This document shows positions 31,159 to 40,335 of a stretch of 64,000 nt of DNA, one piece after another. The translations under genes were made by a program, and so were the position numbers. Numbering within the stretch: position 1 is the first letter of the stretch; each line of letters starts with the position of its first letter. Under the pieces are notes generated by a model. It saw only the letters and a program-made list of their open reading frames with translations, was not told where the DNA came from and did not search any database. The stretch comes from Bosea sp. BIWAKO-01 (GTDB lineage Bacteria; Pseudomonadota; Alphaproteobacteria; Rhizobiales; Beijerinckiaceae), in NCBI RefSeq assembly GCF_001748145.1, contig NZ_BCQA01000001.1:5792501-5856500 (forward strand), given 5' to 3'.

Positions 31159-31290
31159 GGTCCGGTCCTGTTCAGCGGAATGAGCGTCAGGGGCGGTGCG
31201 CCCGGCATCCGCGCCTGACGAGAGAGTTTTGGGGATCAGCTTCGGCACCGGCACCAGCCCTTCGGCCATCATGGCGGTGCCCGGCATGGG

Positions 31291-32841
31291 CTACCTGGCG
31301 ATGGAGACACCCCAGGCTCGCGGTTGCCCCATGGCCCAGCTCCTGTACCCGGAGACATAGGAGCGGACAGCGCTGGTCCGGACCTCCGAGTAGAGCACGA
31401 TCATCGGAACATCCTCGCGAAACATCACCTCGAGCCTGTCCATGATCGCCTGGCGCTTCTCCGGGTCGGCGATCTCCATGCTTTGAGCAAGGAGCTTTTG
31501 CGCCTCGGGGTTGTCCCAGGCCTTGCGGGGCTGCTCCGCCTTGGAACCGGTGAACATCTCGAAGGACAGGGACGGGTCGAGCCGTGCGGAAAAGCCGTGC
31601 GACATCAATTGATAGGAACCCGCGAGGTAGCGGTCCTGCTGCGCGCCCCATTCCAGCACGTCGAGATCGAGGTTGATCCCGGCCTCCTTCGCCATCGCCT
31701 GCGCGATCACCGCCTGGTCGAACATGCTCTGGTAGCGCTTGTTGGTGATCATCCTGATCGGCTGTCCCTTGTAGCCCGCCTCCGCCAGAAGCTTCCTGGC
31801 CAGGGCGAGATTGCGCGTGATCGGCTGCGCCTGGAGCTTTCCGTGATAGGCGCTCGCCGGTGGGATCGGTGAGTTGTTGGGCCTGGCCGTTCCCTCGCTG
31901 ACCTGGTCGACCAGGACGGGCAGGTCGAGGGCGAGCTGCAAGGCGCGCCGGATGCGGACGTCGGACAGCAGTGGATCCCTGGTCTGGATCAGGATGTCGT
32001 TGACATTCATCACCGATGCCGAGTCCAGAGTGATATCCTTATTGGCCTTGTACTCGGCCAGATCGGCGTTCTGGACATCGAAATTGACGTCGATATTGCC
32101 CGCAAGCAGGGCCGCCTTCGCCGTCGACTCATCCGGGATGATGGCGAAGCGCAGCTTCTGGAGCGTGGTGGACTTGTTGCCGGTGAGGCCGTCCCGCTCC
32201 CCCGGCAAGGCGGAATATCTGTCGTTGCTGACCAGATCGATGAACTGGCCGCGCCGCCATTCGCCGAGCTTGAAGGGCGCCGTCGTGACAGGCGTAAGCC
32301 ATTTGCCATCGGGGCCGAGCGAGCTCCTGTGATAGATGCCGGTGCCGCCGCAATCGGGACGGGCGAGCGTTCCGAGGAAGAGCGCGGAGGGTTTTGCAAG
32401 CGTGAACGCGACGGTTCTGGCGTCCTTGGCGACGACATCCGTCACCTTCACGGCGCCGCGCCCATCGACCTCGGAGAGGCAGCGCCAGCCGGTGGCGGGA
32501 TCGGTGTAGCGCTTCCAGGCGAACAGGACATCGTCGCTGCCGACCGGCTCGCCATTGCTGAAGTGGAGATCGTCCCGCAGCACGAAGGTATAGGTCCTGC
32601 CGTCCTCGGAGACGCTGATCGATTTCGCCAGGAGCGGGCCGACGCTCGCATCCTCCCTGAAGGCGACCAGCCCTTCGAAAAGATGGTTCTGGACCGCGTC
32701 GGTATTGGCATCGCGATTGACGCCCGGATCGAGCGACCGGATATCGGCGTTGAGGCGAAGGCGGAGCGGCTGCGCCTCCTGGGCATTGGCGATGCCGGCC
32801 AGGAGGCCGGTGGACAGTACCAGCAGCGTGGGCAGTCTCAT
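31291..32841 (-). CDS. Peptide-type ABC transporter substrate-binding protein (family 5)
   Basis: Periplasmic binding protein for peptides or similar cargo, 516 residues. The signal peptide (MRLPTLLVLSTGLLAG, cleavage after ANA before QEAQP) supports the ATG at 32841. Family landmarks are RLNADIRSLDPGVNRDANTD at the mature N-terminus, LFEGLVAFREDASVGPLLAKS and a C-terminal DRLEVMFREDVPMIVLY. It shares its layout, including the LDPGVNRD segment, with the second binding protein at 35959-37497. No permease or ATPase lies nearby. It heads the leftward set with the beta-lactamase-fold, dehydrogenase and cupin genes, divergent from a GntR regulator. Confidence 0.9.
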   Translation of the reverse strand: MRLPTLLVLSTGLLAGIANAQEAQPLRLRLNADIRSLDPGVNRDANTDAVQNHLFEGLVAFREDASVGPLLAKSISVSEDGRTYTFVLRDDLHFSNGEPVGSDDVLFAWKRYTDPATGWRCLSEVDGRGAVKVTDVVAKDARTVAFTLAKPSALFLGTLARPDCGGTGIYHRSSLGPDGKWLTPVTTAPFKLGEWRRGQFIDLVSNDRYSALPGERDGLTGNKSTTLQKLRFAIIPDESTAKAALLAGNIDVNFDVQNADLAEYKANKDITLDSASVMNVNDILIQTRDPLLSDVRIRRALQLALDLPVLVDQVSEGTARPNNSPIPPASAYHGKLQAQPITRNLALARKLLAEAGYKGQPIRMITNKRYQSMFDQAVIAQAMAKEAGINLDLDVLEWGAQQDRYLAGSYQLMSHGFSARLDPSLSFEMFTGSKAEQPRKAWDNPEAQKLLAQSMEIADPEKRQAIMDRLEVMFREDVPMIVLYSEVRTSAVRSYVSGYRSWAMGQPRAWGVSIAR

Positions 32842-33271
32842 CTTGATCCCCTCGTTTCTTGAGTTGGCTTCAGCTCCACGGGCCGTCGCGCTGCGGCCCA
32901 TGGGCATGATCGATTCAAGGCCGCCGATCGTGCCGCCTCGCTCGGGAGGCCGACGGTTGTGCGCGGCACTTCGATCCTCGTTCCCGGCGAACAGGCGGCG
33001 ACGTGCGCCCTGGCCGGCGCGCTCAGCGCGCGGATCGGGCGCCCTGCGACGCCAATGGCGGGCATCCGGGTCGCCGGGTGGCCGACGCCCTGCCCGCTGC
33101 GATCCCGCGTGCCCCCGGGGAATGGGCGGCTGCGCTGCCGCGACGGGCTGGCGATTTCACTCGGCGGGCAGTGCGAGGAAAACGGCATTGTTGCTAAGCT
33201 CTCCCCCCTCAAGGGCCGCCCGGGCCCGCTGCAGCCTTGACGAGACGTATCAGAATGTTTTTTGTGATACA
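32842..33271. other. Divergent control region between binding protein and GntR gene
   Basis: About 430 GC-rich bases. Reading frames are open on both strands, but none looks like a protein. The right-hand end becomes AT-rich and carries the inverted repeat at 33247-33270. Nothing else recognisable. Confidence 0.5.
33247..33270. promoter_or_regulatory. Inverted repeat just upstream of the GntR gene
   Basis: GTATCA (33247-33252) and TGATAC (33265-33270) form a perfect inverted repeat with a 12-base T-rich spacer, ending two bases before the GntR start codon. The location suggests an autoregulatory operator. Confidence 0.5.
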
Positions 33272-34168
33272 ATGACCATTATGGACACTGAACCCAGCCG
33301 CCAGCCCACGCGCCTCCAGGAAGAGCTCGCCGCGCGCATCATGGAGCTCGCCCGCGTCGACGGCGTCGTTCCGGGAGACCGCCTGAACGAGAAGACCCTG
33401 GCCGAACGCCTGAACGTCTCCCGCTCGCCGGTGCGCGCCGCGCTTGATCTGCTGGCCATGCGCGGGCTCGTCATCCGGCGGCCGCAGCGCGGCGTCGAGC
33501 TGCTTGCCACCCTGCCGGCGGAAGCGACCGCATCCGGCGAACGCGCCGGCGATGACGACCTGCTCGTGCGCATCGCGACAGACCGGGACAATGGCAGGCT
33601 CGGCGACGAGATCTCGGAAACGGAGCTGATGCAGCGCTACGATGCCGCGCGCCCCACGGTCCGCAGAGCACTCGATCTACTCGCCGATTTGCAGATGGTG
33701 GAGCGCAAACCTGGCTATGGCTGGCGATTCCTGACGAGCTGGAGCGCAGAATTGCGCCGGGACAGCTATCGTTTCCGGCTGGTCATCGAGCCGGCCGCCA
33801 TTCTCGAGCCCGGGTTTGCGCTACCGCCCGGCTTTGCCGACGAGATGCGGCGCCGGCACGATGAAAGCCTGTCCCTGCCGTGGAGCGAAACCTCCAGCGT
33901 CGCATTCTTCGAGATGAACGCTGCGTTTCACGAGGGGATAGCGGAAGCCTCCGGCAACCGCTTTTTCCTCGAAGCCATGCGGCGCCAGAACCGGCTCCGA
34001 CGCTTCTCGATCTACAACTGGAAGCATGGCTTTGAACGGGTGCGCGCCAATTACACCGAGCACCTGGAAATCCTGAGGAGGCTGGAGGCGGGGGATATGG
34101 AACTGGCTTCCATGCTGATGAAGCGACACCTGGAGATAGCAGTCAGCATGATCCCAACTCCGCAGTAA
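33272..34168 (+). CDS. GntR-family transcriptional regulator
   Basis: A 298-residue regulator with a GntR winged helix (EELAARIMELARVDGVVPGD then AERLNVSRSPVRAALDLLAM at about residues 45-65). A second segment, SETELMQRYDAARPTVRRALDLLAD near 120-145, looks like another winged-helix recognition region, so the protein seems to carry two DNA-binding-like modules before a C-terminal ligand domain (about 170-298). It probably controls the divergent operon starting with the binding protein. The start may be ATG 33272 or 33281 (MDTEPS). Confidence 0.82.
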   Translation: MTIMDTEPSRQPTRLQEELAARIMELARVDGVVPGDRLNEKTLAERLNVSRSPVRAALDLLAMRGLVIRRPQRGVELLATLPAEATASGERAGDDDLLVRIATDRDNGRLGDEISETELMQRYDAARPTVRRALDLLADLQMVERKPGYGWRFLTSWSAELRRDSYRFRLVIEPAAILEPGFALPPGFADEMRRRHDESLSLPWSETSSVAFFEMNAAFHEGIAEASGNRFFLEAMRRQNRLRRFSIYNWKHGFERVRANYTEHLEILRRLEAGDMELASMLMKRHLEIAVSMIPTPQ

Positions 34169-34233
34169 GTGTTTTTTCTTCGCAAGAAGTTAAATCAACG
34201 CATGCTTTCGGCCATCTGATCCCCGCCTATTGG

Positions 34234-35829
34234 CTACCATCCCAGCGCGCAGCCATCCTTGCGGGGATCGGAGGCGCCGATCAGCGAGCCATTGGCCCAG
34301 TCGATCCGGATCGCCTGGGCGCCTCCGATCGGCCTCGCGGCCGCCCTCACCTCAAAGCCGCGGCGTTCGAGCTCTGCGCCGTGGCGCACGAGCAGGGCCT
34401 GCTCGACCTCGACAATGCGTGTGCCCGGCAAGGGAAACAGGCGCGGAAGTGCCATGGCGCTTTGCATGTCCAGGTCATGGTCGAACAATCGCGACAGGAA
34501 ATAGGCATGGCCCATCGCCTGGTAATGGCCGCCCATGACGCCAAATGGCATCGACACGCGGCCGCCTTCGGACACCATGGCGGGGATAATCGTGTGCATC
34601 GGCCGCTTGCGGGGCGCGATGGCGTTGGGATGCGCCGACTCAAGCGAGAAGCTCTGCCCCCTGTTGTGGAAGAGCACGCCGCTTGTCCCGCAGGCGATTC
34701 CGCTGCCATAGCCGGAGAAGAGCGAGTTGATCAGACTGACCGCATTGCGGTCCTTGTCCACGACGCAGACATAGACGGTGTCCTTGTGCACCACGTCTTC
34801 GAAGCTCGGCAGATTCAGCGCGCGCCCCTTCGGGTCGATCCTGGCGGCAAGCTCGTCCGCAAACCGGTCGGAGAGAAGATGGGTCACCGTGGCGGCGCCC
34901 GCGTTCGGCGTGTCACCGAGAAACCGGTTGCGCGCGGCATAGGCAAGGCGCGCGGCCTCGATCTCGAGATGCAGGTTGTCGATCCCGAGCGGGTCGCCCT
35001 TCAGAGTGAAGCGCGACAGGATATTCATGATCAGGAGCGCGATCACGCCTTGTCCGTTCGGCGGACATTCATGGACCTGACGGCCTCGAAAGTTGCTCGA
35101 AATCGGTTTGACGTATTCGCCCTGCGTAGACGCGAAGTCCTCCAGTTCATGCAGCCCGCCCCGATCCTGCAGGGTCTCCACCATCGCCTCTGCGATCGTG
35201 CCCCTGTAGAAGGCATCGGGACCGTCCCGCCCGATCGCCTCGAGCGTCGAGGCAAGCCTTGGCTGGGAATGGAGCTGCCCGAATTCGAGCGCCCTGCCCT
35301 CGGCCAGAAAGATTTCGCTCGCGGCCTTGTCGGCGCTGAGCCGTCCGACGGCATGGCGCAGATCATAGGCGACCCGCGGGGTGATCGCGTAGCCGTCCCG
35401 CGCAAGTGCGATCGCCGGCTGCAGCACTGCGCCGAGATCCAGCCTGCCATGGTCTGCGACGAGCCGGCCCCATGCCTCGACCGCACCTGGAACCGTGACC
35501 GAATGCACGGACTGGCCGTCGATGCATTCGACGCCGAGCTGCCTGAAACGGTCGATCGTTGCGGCGGCCGGCGCGCGGCCGGCGCCGTTATAGGCGATGA
35601 TGTCGGCTGAGCCTCCCTTGGACAGCAGCGCGAAGCAATCGCCGCCGATGCCCGTCGATCCGGGTTCGACGACGCCTTGCACGGCGACAGCGCCGATGGC
35701 CGCATCGAGCGCGTTGCCGCCTTGCCGGAGGATGTCGATCGCCGCGAGCGTCGCCGCCGGATGGGATGTCGCCGCCATCCCGGACCGCGCTGCGGCCAGG
35801 GACCTTCCGGGTTGTTCGAAATCTCGCAT
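34234..35829 (-). CDS. Gamma-glutamyltransferase family protein
   Basis: N-terminal-nucleophile hydrolase of the gamma-glutamyltransferase family, 531 residues. The protein would self-cleave before Thr351 in HKDTVYVCVV to give large and small subunits. Family segments are SHPAATLAAIDILRQGGNALDAAI near the start, GSTGIGGDCFALL, CPPNGQGVIALLIMNIL and GSGIACGTSGVLFHNRG. No signal peptide is present, unlike periplasmic Ggt, suggesting cytoplasmic cleavage of imported gamma-glutamyl amides. It follows a peptide-type binding protein in the same direction, separated by 129 bases. It is convergent with the GntR gene. Confidence 0.9.
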   Translation of the reverse strand: MRDFEQPGRSLAAARSGMAATSHPAATLAAIDILRQGGNALDAAIGAVAVQGVVEPGSTGIGGDCFALLSKGGSADIIAYNGAGRAPAAATIDRFRQLGVECIDGQSVHSVTVPGAVEAWGRLVADHGRLDLGAVLQPAIALARDGYAITPRVAYDLRHAVGRLSADKAASEIFLAEGRALEFGQLHSQPRLASTLEAIGRDGPDAFYRGTIAEAMVETLQDRGGLHELEDFASTQGEYVKPISSNFRGRQVHECPPNGQGVIALLIMNILSRFTLKGDPLGIDNLHLEIEAARLAYAARNRFLGDTPNAGAATVTHLLSDRFADELAARIDPKGRALNLPSFEDVVHKDTVYVCVVDKDRNAVSLINSLFSGYGSGIACGTSGVLFHNRGQSFSLESAHPNAIAPRKRPMHTIIPAMVSEGGRVSMPFGVMGGHYQAMGHAYFLSRLFDHDLDMQSAMALPRLFPLPGTRIVEVEQALLVRHGAELERRGFEVRAAARPIGGAQAIRIDWANGSLIGASDPRKDGCALGW

Positions 35830-35958
35830 CGTCTCACTGCGCCAGAGAAAAGGAGTGCGTCGCGACGCCAGGATGCGTCAGCGATGCCGCGACTTCAGCG
35901 CCGCGGCGTCGATGGACTGACCGTCAGCCGGCGGCCTTGTCCCACGCGGCCTGTTCGC

Positions 35959-37497
35959 TCAGTTCTTGGCCACGCCCCACAGGATGAGGTTCGATGCCCA
36001 GGGCGCGAGACCCGTGATGCGCTTGTTATGGGCGAGGCAGTCGATGTCGTTATGGGTGAAGATCACCGGCACATCCTCGAGCAGCATCGCGTGGAGCTCG
36101 TCGAAGATCGGCTGTCGGATGGCGGCATCGGTCGTCTGGCTCGCCTTCTCGATCAGCTTGAGGGCCTGCGGGTTTTCCCAGACCTTGCGTGGCTGCTTGT
36201 CCTTCGGGCCCGAAATCTGCTCGAATCCGAGGGCCGGGTCGAAGCGGGGCGAATAGGTGATGGACGCCATCATCTGATTGCCCTTGTTGTAGCGATCGAG
36301 CTGGGTCGCCCAGTCCAGCACCTCGATATCGACGTTGAGACCGACCGACCGCCACATCTGCTGGGCCACCACGGCCGAATTGAAGCTCGGCACGGTCGCG
36401 CGCTTGTTGGCGATGATCGAGATCTTCTCGCCCTTGTATCCCGCCTCCTTCAGCAGAGCCTGAGCCTTCGCAGGATCGTAGGAGAATCCCTTCCTTTCAG
36501 CCTGGCCAAAATATTGGGATGTGTCGTACACCGGCGAATTATTGACCTTGCCCAGGCCGCTGGTGACGGCGCCAACCAGCTCTTCGTAGTTGATGGAAAT
36601 GGCCAGCGCCTGCCGGATTTTAACGTTGTTCAAGAGCGGGTCGCGCGTTTGAAGTATGAAACCATGCCTGACCGGGTTTGTGCCGGTCCTGATTTCGAGA
36701 TTTGAACTCTTGCGGATCTCCGACACTTCGCTCTCGGGCACCGACGAAATATCGATCGCTCCCGACTGCAGCCCGGCCTTCACCGTTGCGCCGTCGGGAA
36801 TGGCGAGAATCTTGACCTCCTTCACCAGCGCCTTCTTCGCGCCCAGGAAGCCGTCACGCTTGTCGCCCTTCGGCGATGAGTAGGCGTCAAAGGCCAGGAG
36901 CTGGACGGACTGCCCGCGCTTCCATTCGCCAAAGCTGAACGGTCCGGTTCCGACCGGCTTGTCCCAGGAGCCGTCGGCCTTCACCGAGTTCTTGTGCAGA
37001 ATGCCGGTCCCGCCGCAATCCGGGCGGGACATGGTGTCGAGAAACATCGCATCCAGCCGGTTGATCGTCATCACGAAGGTCTCCGGCCCCGGAGCCTCCG
37101 CCGAGACAACCTTGGTGCCGTTGCGCCCGTCGAAATCGGCCAGGCAACGCCACTCCGTCTTTGGGTCCATGTAGCGGTTCCAGCTCCAGAGCACGTCGGC
37201 GGAGGTTAGTTCCGCCCCGTTGTGGAAACGCACGCCCTTGCGCAGGGCAAACGTATAGACCTTGCCATCCGGCGAGACGTCGACCCTCTCCGCAAGGAGT
37301 GGGCCTGGGATTCCTCCCTGCGAGTAGCCGACGAGTCCCTCGACGACATGCAGCATGACGATATCGGTATTGCCGTCCCTGTTCACGCCAGGGTTCGAAC
37401 TGCGAATATCCTGGCTCAGCGCGGCGGTGATGGTCTGCGCAATTCCGGGGGATGACAGGAGAGGCAACAGGCAGGCCGAGGTGAGCAAGCGGTTCAT
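35959..37497 (-). CDS. Peptide-type ABC transporter substrate-binding protein (family 5)
   Basis: Second family-5 periplasmic receptor, 512 residues. The signal peptide MNRLLTSACLLPLLSSPGIA precedes QTITAAL; start chosen on that basis. The mature N-terminus SQDIRSSNPGVNRDGNTDIV parallels the other copy, and the C-terminal region ends IFDELHAMLLEDVPVIFTHNDID. The two proteins share layout and motifs and look like divergent paralogues. It lies between an alpha/beta hydrolase and gamma-glutamyltransferase, all leftward, suggesting uptake of a gamma-glutamyl or acylated amide that these enzymes then cut. No permease or ATPase is encoded in the window for this type. Confidence 0.9.
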   Translation of the reverse strand: MNRLLTSACLLPLLSSPGIAQTITAALSQDIRSSNPGVNRDGNTDIVMLHVVEGLVGYSQGGIPGPLLAERVDVSPDGKVYTFALRKGVRFHNGAELTSADVLWSWNRYMDPKTEWRCLADFDGRNGTKVVSAEAPGPETFVMTINRLDAMFLDTMSRPDCGGTGILHKNSVKADGSWDKPVGTGPFSFGEWKRGQSVQLLAFDAYSSPKGDKRDGFLGAKKALVKEVKILAIPDGATVKAGLQSGAIDISSVPESEVSEIRKSSNLEIRTGTNPVRHGFILQTRDPLLNNVKIRQALAISINYEELVGAVTSGLGKVNNSPVYDTSQYFGQAERKGFSYDPAKAQALLKEAGYKGEKISIIANKRATVPSFNSAVVAQQMWRSVGLNVDIEVLDWATQLDRYNKGNQMMASITYSPRFDPALGFEQISGPKDKQPRKVWENPQALKLIEKASQTTDAAIRQPIFDELHAMLLEDVPVIFTHNDIDCLAHNKRITGLAPWASNLILWGVAKN

Positions 37498-37540
37498 GCG
37501 AATCCCCTTCTTTCTCTTTTTCGTCGAGCAACAACCGTAT

Positions 37541-38404
37541 TCAGGCAGCCCTCGCCGCTTGGGCGCGGCGCTTGGCAAGAATGGCGGCGAAGAACTCTTC
37601 GACGCGGCTCACGGCCTTCAGCCCGTCATGAGCCATGTTCGGCACGAGATCGAACCTGACGTCGATCTTGTGAGCCTCGAAGGATTTGCGCAGCGAGAAG
37701 AGGCGCTCCGGACGGGTCGCGCCGGCATGATTGGCGTCGGGCATCCAGTTGGGACCGCCCGGCTTATGGGTTATCTCCCACGTTTCCAGGTCAGCGTCGC
37801 CGACGATCATCTGGACCGGGACCTGCCGCATGGCATCGAGATCGACCGGCGCTCCAAAGAGTTCCGCGACATTGCGGGTGCCGACCCACCAGTCGCGCGT
37901 GGGATCGAGCAGCGTCACGGAACCGGGTGCGCCGATCGCAGCCGCCCATAACCGCTTTGGCTGCAGCATCAGGAAGCGATGCGCAAAATGACCGCCGCCG
38001 GAATAGCCGAACAAGCCGAAGCGGTCGCAGGACAGGCCGTAGCGCTGCACGACTTCATCGACCATTGCGAGCAGCGCCTGGTCATAGCGGATCGAACCCT
38101 CGCGCATGTACTTGAAGCCGTCGCGATTGCGGTCTCCGAGCGGCCCGATCGGGAAGAGCGGCGCCAGGACGATGCAATCGTTCCAGCGGCCGAATGCGGA
38201 GAAGGCGTCGCGATATTCCGTGAAGCTGCGCCCGGTGCCATGCATCGCCACGACGAGCTCCATGCCCTCGGGTCGGCTTTCGATGCTGGGGGGAACGTAG
38301 AGGCAATAGCTGAAGCGTGGATCGGCTCGGCTGGCCGCGGTCGGCGTCGCCCCAAGTTCGAAGACGTGGAGACTGTCCCGCTCTCCAACAAGCTGTTGGC
38401 CCAT
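37541..38404 (-). CDS. Alpha/beta hydrolase
   Basis: Cytoplasmic serine hydrolase of 287 residues. Nucleophile Ser135 is in the elbow GLFGYSGGGHFAHRF; an oxyanion-type HGTG lies at 55-58, and the catalytic His is probably in VPNMAHDGLKAV. The general shape resembles dienelactone hydrolase or PHB-depolymerase-like esterases. The ATG at 38404 follows GGAGG at good spacing. It is first in a leftward set with the binding protein and gamma-glutamyltransferase and is divergent from a GntR regulator, with a palindrome 22 bases upstream of its start. Confidence 0.8.
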   Translation of the reverse strand: MGQQLVGERDSLHVFELGATPTAASRADPRFSYCLYVPPSIESRPEGMELVVAMHGTGRSFTEYRDAFSAFGRWNDCIVLAPLFPIGPLGDRNRDGFKYMREGSIRYDQALLAMVDEVVQRYGLSCDRFGLFGYSGGGHFAHRFLMLQPKRLWAAAIGAPGSVTLLDPTRDWWVGTRNVAELFGAPVDLDAMRQVPVQMIVGDADLETWEITHKPGGPNWMPDANHAGATRPERLFSLRKSFEAHKIDVRFDLVPNMAHDGLKAVSRVEEFFAAILAKRRAQAARAA

Positions 38405-38425
38405 GACCCGCCTCCACGTCGAACC

Positions 38426-38443
38426 AAAATTGGTACCAATTTT
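38426..38443. promoter_or_regulatory. GntR-type operator palindrome
   Basis: AAAATTGGTACCAATTTT is a perfect 18-base palindrome between the alpha/beta hydrolase and the GntR gene. Its core TTGGTACCAA resembles the TNGTNNNACNA-like operators of FadR-type GntR proteins. Its position would let one regulator control both transcripts. Confidence 0.75.
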
Positions 38444-38510
38444 ATTGCAGATTGATTTTGGGCCGGCAAGAGCTATTCCAGCGCTGCCACCTGCAATCTG
38501 GAACGACGGG

Positions 38511-39128
38511 ATGAAGCGACCACTGGCGGCCAAGATCGTCGAGGCGATTGAAGCTGGCGAGCTACGGCCTGGAGAATGGCTGCGGCAAATCGATCTCGAG
38601 GAGAAATTCGAAGTCAGCCGCTCCGATGTCCGCGCGGCCCTGGATGAACTCGTCGTCCGCAAGGCGATCCAGCATGTGCGCAATCGCGGCTATCGGGTCG
38701 CCATCATCGACGACACCACCCTGAACGAGATCCGCACCGTCAGGGCAATCCTGGAGCGGGGCGCCGCGCCCTTGATCATCAGGAACGCCACCTCCGCCGA
38801 TCTCGAAGAGCTCGAGAAACTCGCCGATACCTTCTCCGAAGCGGTAAAGCTCGGCAGCTATCTCGATCGCAGCCGCACGAACCGGGACTTCCACCGCAAG
38901 TTCTTCCGGGTCGCGGGCAACGCCGTTCTTGAAGAATCGATCTGGGCCCTTCGCGAACGCTCGCGTGCCGCCCCGCTGACCTTGTGGACGTCGCATGAGG
39001 CGCTGGTCCGCAGCGATGCGGAGCATCATGCGATCATCGCCGCCCTTGCAGCACGGGATGAGGCGTTGCTGGCGGCGCTGATCGAGAACCATGTCATCAG
39101 GGGACGGCATGGCACTGACGATCGGTAA
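38511..39128 (+). CDS. GntR-family transcriptional regulator, FadR/FCD type
   Basis: A 205-residue regulator. The winged helix is at the N-terminus (LAAKIVEAIEAGELRPGEWL, then EKFEVSRSDVRAALDELVVR), followed by an all-helical FCD ligand-binding domain with the metal/ligand residues in RTNRDFHRKFFRVAGN and SDAEHHAIIAALAARDEAL. The start at 38511 fits the family N-terminus; upstream ATG 38403 would prepend an unlikely stretch and overlap the hydrolase start. The palindrome 68 bases upstream is the probable binding site. Confidence 0.88.
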   Translation: MKRPLAAKIVEAIEAGELRPGEWLRQIDLEEKFEVSRSDVRAALDELVVRKAIQHVRNRGYRVAIIDDTTLNEIRTVRAILERGAAPLIIRNATSADLEELEKLADTFSEAVKLGSYLDRSRTNRDFHRKFFRVAGNAVLEESIWALRERSRAAPLTLWTSHEALVRSDAEHHAIIAALAARDEALLAALIENHVIRGRHGTDDR

Positions 39129-39135
39129 AGGCGCC

Positions 39136-39786
39136 TTAGGACGACGCCTTAATGATCGCGGCGACGACAGGCACGAGTGCCTGGCCGATTTTGCGCGTGT
39201 TCTCGGCGTCCAGGTGCACGCCGTCGATGATCGAAGCCTTCGCAACCGACGCGGCGTCGAAGAAGCTGCAGCCGCGGCGGCGGGCAACCGCTTCATATTC
39301 CGGTGCCAGGAGTTGTGACTCGGCGATATCACGCCCGCCGGCAGGCTGCCCGTCCGCTGCGCTCGACGCGGCGAAAATCGGCGGCGAAACCACCAGAACC
39401 TTGGGCGCCGCGGCACCCCAGCCATAGGGAAAGCTCCGCGCGATCTCGATGAGCCGGTCGATTCCGGCTGCGGCGCCTGCAGCCCGCCCGCAGATATGCG
39501 GCTTGAGATCGTTGGCTCCCAGCATGATGATGAGCAGATCGAGCGGATAGTGGCTGCCAAGCAGCGTCGGCAGGATCCGCGCGCCATTTCGGTCAGACGG
39601 CGACATGTGATCGTCGAAACAGCTGGTTCGTCCGCCCAGCCCTTCGGTCACGACGGTCGCCGCAGGCCCCAGCCCAGTCGCGAGCACATTCGGCCATCGA
39701 TCCTGAAAAGCATGGCGCCCGCCCCGCTGGTGGTCAGAGCCCCAGGTGAGGCTGTCGCCGAAAGCCAGAATATTGAAGCTCATCAT
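39136..39786 (-). CDS. SGNH/GDSL-family hydrolase
   Basis: Small esterase of 216 residues. Block I AFGDSLTWG carries nucleophile Ser12, block II glycine is in GLGGRTS, block III GANDL gives the Asn, and block V DGVHLD supplies the catalytic Asp/His. There is no signal peptide. Its stop lies eight bases from the convergent GntR stop. It resembles arylesterase TesA-like proteins; natural substrate unknown. Confidence 0.85.
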   Translation of the reverse strand: MMSFNILAFGDSLTWGSDHQRGGRHAFQDRWPNVLATGLGPAATVVTEGLGGRTSCFDDHMSPSDRNGARILPTLLGSHYPLDLLIIMLGANDLKPHICGRAAGAAAGIDRLIEIARSFPYGWGAAAPKVLVVSPPIFAASSAADGQPAGGRDIAESQLLAPEYEAVARRRGCSFFDAASVAKASIIDGVHLDAENTRKIGQALVPVVAAIIKASS

Positions 39787-40056
39787 ACATCCCAGATCTC
39801 GCAGAGCGCGGATCAGCGCTGCCGCCGATGGCTCGACTGCTTGTCCCAGCAGGACGACTTGCCGTAACCGCCGGGACGAGACCGATCAAGCCCATCGAAG
39901 ATCCAGCGACAACCCAGGCATGGAAGCCGATAGCGGCCTGCCTCTCCCCTCGCGACGAGCGTGGAACCAGCGAGCCAGGGCGCATCAGGGAGGCGCTGCC
40001 CCATGGACAGCCGCAGCACGGCGTGGAACGCTACCCCCGGCTGGGGAGAGATTGCC

Positions 40057-40335
40057 GTGAAGATGACTTTGGTCGTGAGCAGCGTGCTGCTGGGCATGCT
40101 GGGTCTGGGCTCGACTGCGTCGGCGCAATCGGGCGGCACGAGGCCGGAATGCAGGGGCGTCAAGAATACGCTTGGCTGCAACTGTGCCCTTAGCAATGGT
40201 GGCTCGATAACCGCAGACCCCGATCGCCCGGGCAAGATCAAGTGGAACGGGCCGTCCCGGCGCGCGCCTGCCTATGGCTTTCATGAACTGCACGAACCGA
40301 TCGGGGCGCGGTTCCTAGGACCTGAGGGCGCATGA
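40057..40335 (+). CDS. Small secreted cysteine-containing protein
   Basis: A 92-residue protein of unknown function with a clear signal peptide (TLVVSSVLLGMLGLGSTASA, cleaved before QSGG). The mature 67 residues contain CRGVKNTLGCNCALSNGGSI, three cysteines in 13 residues. A GTG start at 40057 is preferred because GGGGAG is at good spacing; ATG 40063 would also give the signal peptide. It stands alone between the SGNH hydrolase (divergent) and a possible small membrane protein. Confidence 0.6.
   Translation: MKMTLVVSSVLLGMLGLGSTASAQSGGTRPECRGVKNTLGCNCALSNGGSITADPDRPGKIKWNGPSRRAPAYGFHELHEPIGARFLGPEGA

Noticed and set aside
32838..33272. A 144-residue leftward ORF between the binding protein and GntR genes
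   Set aside because: Pro/Ser/Arg-rich with no ribosome-binding site or family; it would overlap the likely operator.
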